A stretch of DNA of 64,000 nt from assembly GCA_012932295.1 (NCBI GenBank), contig JAAONU010000123.1:620001-684000 (forward strand), in the 5' to 3' direction. Positions within the stretch are counted from its first letter, which is position 1. Every line of letters starts with the position of its first letter. The DNA is from Cyclina sinensis. Taxonomy: Eukaryota > Mollusca > Bivalvia > Venerida > Veneridae. This document shows, piece by piece, positions 10,933 through 22,900 of this stretch. The notes beneath the pieces were generated by a model that was not told the origin of the DNA, made no database searches, and worked only from the letters and a program-made list of their open reading frames with translations. Position numbers and translations under genes: made by a program.

Positions 10933-13900
10933 ATGGCTACCGCAGATGGTACACACTACATTGAACTTTCAAAGTCTCCTATTAGGTTTGAACCGATAAG
11001 TAAAGTGACAAATGTCTTCTATGACGATGCAAATCAACAGGTAAACCAATACCATTCGATAAGGCAGTGTCTGCTTCCTGTTTTGAGAGTAAAGTGTACC
11101 TAAATTCGGATAGCCATTGTGTGTGTGTCTTTTATTCTTTAAAGATCATAAGATCGGTTAAAGTTGTAGTATTTAATTTAATTTCGTTTTTACATGAGTT
11201 ACTAATTATATCTTTATTTTAAGTTGTTGAAATTATTCAAGGAAGAAAGATACAGGTAATGCAGATTTGGTTTTAATTTAAATTGCATCTTTTATTGATA
11301 AGAGTGCTTGGACCAACGCTCGGTGTATACCAACACAGTCACTTGAGGTTGTGACCTCGCCCCCGTCCCCCGTTTTTACTGCCCTTGCACAAGAGTTTTT
11401 TAGCATAAAAGTCATGAATAACAGCAACATACAACTGTTCCTACTGTTATCTGTTACAAATAAAGCCTTTTCAAAAAAAAGCCTAAACCCACTCTCCAAC
11501 ACTATATTATACACAAGTTATGAAACATCGCGCCTCAAATCACCTCACCTGCCTATGTTTTTCCTTGTTTTTGCAATAAAAACAAAGGTCTGGAAATTGT
11601 TGGTGGTGTCTATCAATTAAGCAGTAATTATTCTACACATCAATGTCGGTCTCGCCATTCTAGGTGAAAGAATAAGATTGGAATTCAATAAAAACACTCA
11701 AAATTTACTCGCCGCCACATATTCTTTCGAGAAATAATGACAGCGGCAACACTACCTCCCGTCTTCCCGTACCAAAACGGACAATTCTTGAATGTGGAAC
11801 CAGTCGTCCTCGGAACCAGCCGATAAGCACATCGTGTTTTTCATTTTGTATATTCTGTGTGTTTTGGTGAAAACTGGATATTATTGGTAAGTTAATCCAT
11901 CCATTTATTGCCATGTTAAGTAATGAAAGTTATATGTGAATAAATAAATTAAGAAATATAACGGTTCCAAAAAAAGAACGCAAAATTTCACATTCAGAAG
12001 TTGTCCGTCATGGTACGGGAAAACGGGAGATAGTGTCGCCGCTGTCATTATTTATCGAAAGAATATGTGGCGGCGAGTAAATTTTGAATGTTTTCATTGA
12101 ATTCCAACCTTATTTTTTCACCTAGAATGTTGAGACCGATATTGATGTGTAGAATAATTACCGCTTAATTGATAGACACCATCAACATTTTCCAGGCCTT
12201 TGTTTTTATTGCAAAAACCAAGGAAAAACATAGGCAGGTGAGGTGATTTGAGGCGCAATGTTTCATAACTTGTATATATTATAGTGTTGGTGAGTGGGTT
12301 TGGCCTTTTTTGAAAAGGCTTCATTTGTAACAGATAACAGTAGGAACAATTGTATGTTGCTGTTATTCATGACTTTTATGCTACAAAACTCTTGTACAAG
12401 GGTAGTTACGCTACAAAACTCTTGTGCAAGGGCAGTAAAAACGGGAGGCGGGGGCGAGGTCACAACTTCAAGTGACTGTGTATACCAACGCTCGGCGTAA
12501 ATCTATTTTTTCATGGAATTGATATTTTTTCTTAGAAGTGATTTAAAACTCTTCTTTAATTCGAGTTACTTGTCATTTTGTCTATCTTTTCACGGTTCTC
12601 TGAACTTCCAGTATCATCACGTGACTTAAGCATAGCAGACGGAAGGGGATCCCATTGGATAAAACAGACAAAACGCATTGTTTTCTACGCGAGATCATGT
12701 ACTTCCGCAATGAATAGAAACAATCTATTTAATACTTTATTCATTTTGTGTTCAAGAAAGGTTCTTTGCATAATTACAAAAGATTTCTTTTTGAAAGGTC
12801 GCCGATCAGGTCATCTACGGTACGCCGAGCATTGGTACAATTTTGTGCAAACCACACATGTTTTACTCGGTCTATTTATAGCCTGCCCTGTTGTTTACGT
12901 CACGGTTGTTTCACATAGGGAAACTTCTTAAGGATTTAGCAAAGTTTACTCTTGAATATAATTAGTTCATAACATGAAATGAGTAATTTGTTTTGTCACT
13001 TCAAAGAAATTCCTTTGATTTTACGCCGAGCATTGGTCTGACCACTCTAGTTTTATTTTCACTGCATGTTACTCTATGACACCTTGAAAGTACACATTTA
13101 ACAGGCGTTGTCTCTCGAATGGCAGATGTTATAAATGTGTAGTAAAGCCTGTTTTGCTTTAAGAAACATTTTAAATATTTTTTGAGCAATTCTGGAGTTT
13201 TATCTCGACAAATCTTGAAATATTTTATGTTTTAGGTTTTTGCTGTACGATCAGGGGGTTCTATGGGTGTAGTTGTAAAAGGTCCAAATGATAAAGATGG
13301 AATCACATTCAGGTATTTTTCTCATTTTATATGTTTCATATTTTCACCTTGTTGTCTTGGCCCCCAGAATCAGTTACCTCTGTTTTTAGAGCTAAACAAT
13401 GGATGAATCCATCAAAATGGCATTATCCTACATTTATGCCACTTATTAATCCCCTTCCCCAAAGCGTGGAGGAGATTATAGGAATGGCCTCCGTCTGTCC
13501 ATCCATAACACTGTAGTGTCCGCTCCATAACTTTAAAACTGCTGAAAATTTTTTGCAATAACTTGGCACAAGTGATCACCATTATGAGACAATGTGCAGA
13601 GCGCAATTATTGGGTTGCTACCCACAAGGTCAAGGTCACACTTAAAGGTCAAGTGTTAAAAAGTCTACATTTCGTGTCCGCTCCATAACTTTTAAACCGC
13701 TGAAAATTTTTTGAAATAGATACAAGTGATCACCATTATGAGATGATGTGCAGAGCACAATAATTGGGTTGCTACCCGCAAGGTCAAGGTCACACTTAAA
13801 GGTCAAGTGTTAAAAGTCTACATTTTGTGTCCGCTCCATAACTTTTAAAGTGCTGAAAAAAATCTTTGAAATAACCTTGCACAAGTGATCACCATTATGA

Positions 13901-16900
13901 GACGATTTGCAGAGGGCAATAATTGGGTTGCTATCCACAAGTTAAAGGTCAAATATCCACATTTCATTTCTGCTCTATAACTTACTACTAACTTGGCTTA
14001 GGAAAAGTTTTTTAATTACTCTGCACAAATGATCACCGCAATGACAGGATGTGCAGAACCCAACATCCAGGTTTCTTCCCCCCAAGGTCAAGGTTAAATG
14101 TTCTCCATAACATTTTGACTGTATAGAAGATTTTAAATAACTTGGCACAAATAATTACTATCATGAGACTATGTGCTTATAATATGCATGGCACAACATC
14201 AAGGTCATGGTTGGTAAAAGGTCAAGAACTACACACTCATGTCCGCTGCGGAAGGGGATTTAGCTGTCCTTCAAACTGCCTCGTAGATTGTTGCAATAGA
14301 TCTTTCAAAAAAAAGTTTGTTAAATTGAACTTCCATGAGACTTTAATGGGTCGTATACTTGAAGTGTTGCAGTTGCCACATTTTGTTTCTTATGAACTTT
14401 CTGTTCTTATAACTACAGAATGGAGGATAGAGGTGATGTAATGTCCATGAAGTTTTCTCCAGACAGGAGAGTTCTGGCAATACAAAGGTCAGGAAAGTCT
14501 GTGGTATGTGTCAAATGAATTCTTCCTTTTTTAACCTTATATGACATAAGTATTATACATTACCTCAACACTGAGAATCCACGCCTGACAATGCTACACC
14601 TTCTTACAACACTGCCCCATATTTACAGTAAGGCGCAACCCTGAGTGTTAATGGGGGACATTAGTGGATTGTCTACCCTGAATACTCTCTGATATTAGAT
14701 TGGTCCTTCCTTTGGATTCTTCTGCTTTTATCGCTATTTTTATCTTTGTTTTTTGATAATCCTAACTTTTGGCCATTGTATGGCTTGTAAGATTAAGCCT
14801 GAAGGGATCTCTGGGGTTGCATGGTTCCTGTTCCATTTTGCATCAGTCATCACTCAGGTTATGTAACTAAGAAAGCTTAGTCCCTGTAAGAGTTTGCAGT
14901 CACTGAATTGACAGAACCTAATAGAATTCACATTTTGACAAATTAACCAATGTAAAAACATTCTGCCATCTCTAAATTGAATTAGAAAATGACCATAAGA
15001 ATTTACTGTTTGTTTTCAAAACTAATTATGTCTCCCCCCAAAAATGGGGGAGACATATTGTTTTTCCCCCGGTTGTCCGTCCGTCCGTCCGTCTGTCTGT
15101 CTGTCTGTCCATCACAAAATCGTGTCCGCTCTGTATCTTCCAAAGCCCTTGAAGGATTTTTATGAAACTTGGGTCAGATGTTCACCTCATCAAGGCAACG
15201 TGCAGAACCCACTTTGCGAGTGTGGTGTCTCAATGGCAAGGTCACACTTGGAGGTTAAATGTCAAATGCCACAAAATCGTGTCCGCTCTGTATCTTCCAA
15301 AGCCCTTGAAGGATTTTTATGAAACTTGGGTCAGATGTTCACCTCATCAAGGCAACGTGCAGAACACACTTTGTGGGTGTGGTGTCTCAAGGTCAAGGTC
15401 ACACTTGGAGGTTAAATGTCAAATGCCACAAAATTGTGTCCGCTCTGTATCTTCAAAAGCCCTTGAAGGATTTTTATGAAACTTGGGTCAGATGTTCACC
15501 TCATCAAGGCGACATGCAGAACCCACTTTGCGGGTGTGGTGTCTCAAGGTCAAGGTCACACTTGGAGGTTAAATGTCAAATTTTACAATCGTCTGACTCA
15601 ATACTACCTGCAGCAACTGGCTGGGGGGAGACATATGTTTTTGTTCAATCAAAAACCCATGTCTAGTTGGCAAAAGCAGATGGTCTTTTTTTGTGATGGG
15701 ATAAATATCAAAACTTTCTCTGTTTTAAAAATATGAATAAATGCAAGTAAAAATTAAGGTTATGAGTATGTGAAAAGTGTTACTTTCTATTTCAGGAGTT
15801 TATAAATTTCCAAGAAGATTTGACCGCTGACACTCTCGAGTATTCACAGACATGTAAAGTAAGTGTGTATTTTTATGAGTAGTGTCGTAAAAATTTGAAT
15901 ATTAGCTCATCAAAACTAATGCTACATGCACCTTTTTAAGAGAGGAAGGTACTAGTTTAACTTTTGAGTGTGATGTGAGGAAACAGGTTTTAACAGTGTC
16001 CTATGTAGAGAAGTGGTTCCTTAGCAAATGCAATAAAAAATGTGTTTATAAGAAAAAGGGTGCATCTTTAAGACTTCTTACAGCAAATGGTGAAAACATT
16101 TGTGTTATTGTTTGTGTTAATTTGCTGGTTTCCAAATCCTGGATGTAAGATTCAACAAAAATTATATGTACAGTGTATTGATTCCAAAGTTTCATACTGG
16201 TAGAAAGAAAAAAATTGAAAAAAGGCACAAAAATTGTTTTTAAAACTTCAAGTTTTTGATGACACTTTGTTTCAACATGTTACTAGATGATAGCCAGAGA
16301 TGTCTTTCATGAAGTGTTAGGATGTTTTAAAAGGATAAATAGTTCTTGTATAGGATTGGGGTTTATAGCCTAATTACTGTAGATAAGATGTACTGCTGAT
16401 ACGGCTCTGGCTGTAAGAGAGTATTAAACTGCAGCTGAAATAAACCATTGTTTGGTACCCACAGTTGTTGATCTTCATACAAGATAATGAAATAAACTGG
16501 AATAAGCATAAAGGTGTTCAAGATACATGTATTTTAATACAATAAGCATTTTGTCCTGAAAATGTATTGTTTGATCAATAATTTTGGAATCTGGATATTG
16601 ATAATTTTGATGAAAATACAAATTATACATTACTTTTTAAACAACGCTTTCATGATCAATATGTTTAGACATTATACTATTGGTAACATCAGTATGTCAA
16701 AACTTGCTTTATATTGTAAATATAAAGAATCATTTTCTTGTGAAGATTATCTTAAGGTTATAGAAAATAGAAATTTGTACAAACAAAGGCACGCTTTATG
16801 TTCTCTTCTCATGAATTATAAATTGAAGTTGGGAGATACATGTATCATAATGTTGAAAGTAATGGAAGAAAATGCAAGTTTTGTACACAACATGTTTTCG

Positions 16901-19900
16901 AAAATGAATGTCACTTTTTGTTACATTAAAATGTAAGTTTTGTAGACAACATGTTATTGATAGTGAATGTCACGTTTTGTTACATTAAAATGTAAGATTT
17001 GTAGACAACATGTTATTGATAGTGAATGTCACGTTTTGTTACATTAAAATGTAAGATTTGTAGACAACATGTTATTGAAAATGAATGTCACTTTTTGTTA
17101 CATTGTCCTGTTTTATCATCATTTGAGATTAAACTTTAAAATGTCATGCTTATTTGCTGCTTATCCCAAGTTCTCTCACATTTTGTCAACTTTGAAAAAA
17201 TGTTATATACGTCCTATGTGTAAATATTTAAAAGACACAGTCTGTAAAACTTCAGAATTATTACAGTCTGAAAATGTATGATTAATTCTACAATAACTGC
17301 AAGACTTTTGATGAACTATGTTTAATATGCTCATACTTCGATGTATTTTAAGTAATGTTTGAAATAATGCTATGTGTTGATGTATTTATTGTAATGTTAG
17401 AAAATGTATGTTTGCCATAACGTCATGTATTACCATAGACAGAATACTGCCGATTTGCAAATAAACTTTGAATTGAAATTGAAACTGTTATTTCTAGGGC
17501 AGATCCAACCAGATCAAAGGGTTTGTGTGGACTAATGTGAATGAAATAGCTTTTATAACTGATCATGGTATAGAGCTTTACCAGGTAAGAGTCTGTCAAC
17601 TTAAAGTTACAGTGAGTGATTGAAGTAATTTTTCAATGGTATAGAGTTGTTCTGCCCTTTCTGTATGAAATTTTTTTTAAAATTCCAAAAATCAGAAATA
17701 TTACATTATTACAGAAAAAGTAAAATTTCAAAAAGCTACAAATGATTTTGTCAGGAGCAAACAAAATGAAGTAAACCATAATACATTGTACGTTCATTTT
17801 ATATTCAAAATGGAGTAAACCATAATATTTTGTATGTTCATTTTTTTTCTTTTTTATTATGAGATCTAAAGATGGACAATTCAAAGCAGTATCTTGAATG
17901 CATTAAATAGAAATTTAACTCATTTTTTTTCCCATTATAGTTAATAAAAAAAGTTCTGTTCATGCTTCTGTTGCAGATGAATCCAGATAAAAGATCATTG
18001 AAGAATGTAAAATCTATTAATGTGACTATAGTTTGGCATGTGTGGATGGTAAGCCCACTGTTTTTATTGTTTTCTTTCTCAGAATTTGATTATAATACTT
18101 TTTAAATACAAAGGCTATGTAAACGAGTTTACTGTCCAGTCATGACTGAATAACATTTATTAGAAAAAAAGATCGTTCTAATATTGTTATAATCATATAT
18201 CGTATGGTAAGGTAATGTCATGTTTACAGTAGCATATGCATGAACACTCTTGTCAAAGCTTGTGAAAAATTGAAAGCACACAAGAGTTTGCCAGCAGGGT
18301 ATGCTGTCACAGTTTTGAGCTGCTTACATGAACACATTTATAATGTTAAAGATAGTTTTCCAACAATTCAAAACCTTGACAAAGAAGCAAGGAAATGCTT
18401 TGCCAAACTTGATAGCAAAATAACTTTAATAAGGGTATCAGCATACTTTAAGTATTATGATCACTTACAGAGTCGACAGGATGGTGGTCTGCTAGTGGTA
18501 TCAAGTGGTCAGTTGGCTAACAATTTACAACCTATCTATTTTACTGTAAGTATAAAGTTCTTGTTGCCGCTTATTCTGTTTTACAATACTAGATGGTTTT
18601 ATACATGAAATAGAAATACATGTATAACCTAGAGGTTGACTTGAAAATTTTTTTATGTTCCTCAAAGGATGAGCAAATAGTGACCGCAAACGTCTGTTTT
18701 TTGTCTGGACCCTTACTCCAAAACCTTTATGATACAGCATTGTTTCTGCTTGATTTTTTTATTGCATGATTACGGGAAATTTAAGAGAAGTAAAAACTTG
18801 CTATAACTTACATTGCAGTTTGGGAAGGGCTGGATTTTATTGCTTGTATTGGACTTGCACTGTTTTCCTTTTCTGGATGCAGTACTAGTCAACTTAGGGC
18901 ATTTTCAGCTGGTGCAGATGTTAAGTCAGTATTTAAAATAAATATAAAAGACAAGTTCTTCAAAAAAAACCAGTCATAATGATGCATTGGCCTCAATAAT
19001 ATAAGAATTTATTCATCTCAGATACTCTCTTATTTAGTAGTTATACCGTCATGGTTTGTTGTATCATGGTACGTTTAGATAAATTATTGATCAAATGTGG
19101 TAGTTTTCTTTTTCTCCAAACTGTAGATGGGAACAATGATGAAATTACCAAAGTTTGAAGTTGATTTACCCACTCTGCCAAGACAACAGAAGCAGCCACT
19201 AATGGAAAGGGATGTCACCATAGCAAATATGTGAGTAAATAGCTAGATTACTGGAATTTGTCAGTGTTCACTTGAACCCTATTTTAGAGATCTTTATCAT
19301 GATGGATGCTTATTTTGCATTAGTTGTGTTCTCAAGTTCTCTACACTTAAATTGACCATTTACAGTTTATTATCATGAGAAGAAGAGATTATAGAAAACT
19401 TAGCTGAGTTGAGTTGACTGGATCAGAATCTTGAACCTCCAGGAGTTAGTTAGTTAGTCTTTACCTACACTGCAATACCACAGCCATGTAGAAATATCAG
19501 TCACTTAGTCTCTAAATCAATTATGTTTTGACTATTTGGAGTAAAAATGTGTGAGACCATAATTTATGTCCCACTTAAGATTATACATGTACCTTTTTAC
19601 TATTTCTGTATCATATTGTTGTGCCGACATCTGAGTTTTACTGGTTTAGTTCGCCAGAAATTTCTGTATTTCCTGTACTATCATACTGAAATATTGTTCA
19701 AGTATGTAGATATATACATGTATTGTAGATACGGACAGTTGTACATAATTGTGTTACGTCACCAGCCTCGCCCTGGAGTGACAGGGGCTGAAGTGGTCCT
19801 GTACCAGATTCCACAACAGAAGTAAGTACTAAAGTTACTTGAACTTGTTAAATGATAAACTTGATGAAAGTTTTTTTTTTTATTGTATATTAATCTTGGT

Positions 19901-22900
19901 ATGATTTTTAGCTCAACTAGATGAAGTAAGTAGAGGTATTCTGCTCACCCTGGCATTGGCGATGTCACACTTTCGTTCAAGTTTTGCATGCAAGTTACTA
20001 TATATCTTACTGACCAGCAATGCTTACTGATTTAAAATCTTCACAAATGTCTTCAGTGGCATTTAACAAACAAGTTAGATAACATTTGACCAAATTTTAG
20101 GCAAATTATGGTCTTTTTTTTTACTCAGAAATCTTGGTAAAAGTTTTGCATGTACATGTATGTTACTGTCATGTTTATTTCTCAGCAGTCATTAATGAGA
20201 TTGACTTGAAACTTAAAAAAAGATATTGAGGGACATCAGAACTCCAAGTAAGATAACTCTTGGCAGAATTTATTGTTAATTATTACCCCTTTTAAACTTA
20301 GACATTTTGTGTGCAAAAAAAAAAAAATACATTTTTGCATAAAATTTACATTGATGCATATATTTCTAAAAGCAACTAGGATTACTGTTTGAATACTTTA
20401 CTGACATTTTCAAGGGCCATTAAAAACAAGCTACATAACTCTTGACCAAATTTTATGCAAATTATGACCCTTGTTTTGACTAGGTAATTCTGTATGTGAC
20501 TTATTGTTGTGCATTTATCAATCATGATTGTTAAACCCCTGCATCAAAGTTGTTTGCGTCTACTGAAATAAGCTTTTCCATCTGTCTGCCCCTCCCTGTG
20601 TCTGTCTTTTCTTAAACACAATTGTTAATGGACCATAAAGTACTCTTATTACCATCTTCCTACATGCAAACTTACAGATGTACTTCGACTCAATCAAGGA
20701 TGATCCCTATTGCTTTTAGGGTCAAACCATCCAATGTCAAGGTCACAATGCCAGGAAATAAGGAAACTGTTTGGGGACCATAACTTCCTTCTTTATCTAC
20801 AGCCTGCACTCAAAGACTTTAACCTCATCTTGGATGATCCCTTTTGATTTGGGGGTCAAACTGTCAATGGTCAAGGTCACAGTGGATGGACATAAGAAAT
20901 CAGTTTCCAAGTCATAACTTGCTTTCCTAATTACTTCCTGTATAAAAACTCACACCGTTAAGGATGATTCCTATTGCTTTTGGGATCAAAGGTCATGGTC
21001 ACAGTGCTCTGAAAGAGAATGCCACTGATGAGTGATGATGTCATAGTGTATTTGCATGATCTCCCTTGATCATTCACACCCCATGTTTAAACTACTGACC
21101 TCTTGAACAAATTTCCATGACCCCTTTAAGTTAGAGGAAAGAAATTTTAATTGTATAAGTTTAAGGATTATCATTTCCTTTTGAAACTCCCATCCATGAC
21201 TGAAAGATGCAATGCCTCAGGAAAAAAGCCTAGTCCTTTGGCATTGGAATTAATTGTTTGTAATTAACAGCCAGTGCTCTTGACCACTGAGCAGAAGAAT
21301 TAATATCCTGATACAGTTTGCAGAGGTTGAAATTATATAAATCCGAGTAGCTGTAGCTGTGTATTCATCCATAAAGTTTCTCTTGAAATAAAAGATAAGT
21401 TTATTTGTATAAAGGGAGGCCCCAGCAAAGAAGACAAATGTTTTGAAATTAGAAATGAGTGGACGGTTTGCTATAAACGTGGTAGACAGTCTAGTTGTTG
21501 TGCACCATCAGGCTTCCAAGGTAAACATGTGTAAAGGTGAAATACATCTGATTATGAAAGAACAACAGCAATTTAGATCATAGATGAATATAATTTTTTC
21601 ATTAACTTTACAAATCTGCTTATATGAATGCTGGAATGTAGTCAGTGGAAAGGTATTATGTGCTTGAAAACACTTGAAAACATTTGAAAACTGGCTGAGA
21701 AAAATGTAATGTGGTTGTACACCAAGAGGCAGTCTTGAATACTTTATACAGCTTGTCTTAACTTTACACTCGAAAAATGTCATTCAGTTTGCATGCATGA
21801 CTATGAAGTTTTGAATGCTTGACAATGATTACAGGAGTCAAAGAGTATATTTTCATACTGTTTGTACTATTATGAAAACTCTGTTGATAAGAAACATGCT
21901 GATGTTTTGTAGACATCTGTGATATTTGATATTCAACTGGATGGAGAGAATGATGGTTTTGTAACATCACATTACCCTGTTGTATCTCCACTGCCAATAC
22001 GACCATTCAAACTGCTTCTCCCAAGTAAGTATGACCTACCTATATATATTCTCTCTCATTTATCAAAGACATGAGGCATTACATCTTGTTTTATTTCCTA
22101 GATGTGATAACAGATAAGAATATGATTATTTGCTTGAGGACTTGGTGTTTTCTCATAAAGTAATTTTTGTTTTCACAGTCAAGGAGATCATTCACATAAC
22201 AGTAATTTTAAGTTATGGAGTTAATCTCAGCAATATGATATTCTAAATGCTACAGATGCACACTGAATGAACTGGGATCTGCTGAAATTGCGTTGTTTGG
22301 ATACACTGATTAATAGAGATTCTGGATATAGAGAAATGGTGTTTGTACAGTCAACTTATTGTTCAATGACTGAACCATGCTCAATTTTATTACTTGGAGG
22401 TCCATCACACACACAGCCAAAATCTATAATATCTGTATTACATCACATGACATGATGATTTAAGCCTATGTTCTTTGTTTTTTTGTTTTTTTTTGTATAT
22501 GAGAATAAGATTAAACAAGCCACATATATTCACTACTGTAAGATATTTTGTCATTTTTACCTCTATGGTATCTTGGGTCAAGGTAACACTTTGACACCAA
22601 ACTTTGACACCTTTCATCTCTTTGATCCTTCGTGATGAGCAGAATTTTTTTTTTTAATAATTCACAGAAAAAAATGCTCAACACATCATGGTGGTAAGTC
22701 ATGCAAGACTCCTGTGAAAACTTTGGTCTTATTTTGATATCATTAATTTAAAATGTTGTCCCTTTTCTAAAAGAATGTTCCCAAAACAAAAAGTTTAAAA
22801 AAACAAAAAGGAGTACCACTTAAAGATAGTGTTAGTTCTGATTCAGTTAAGATGAAAAGTTAGCTTGCTAATTTACTTCAGCACTGATAGAGTGAATAAC

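Noticed and set aside
12578..12931. 117-codon frame in RMC1 intron 1
   Set aside because: No domain, lies within the MITE-like segment, and composition is like non-coding DNA.
14142..14441. 99-codon frame overlapping RMC1 exon 3
   Set aside because: A different frame from the conserved exon; its first part is intronic repeat.
15044..15736. Four staggered frames of 86-115 codons with near-identical peptides
   Set aside because: They come from the 157-bp tandem units; the period is not a multiple of three, so the frame shifts each unit as expected of non-coding DNA.
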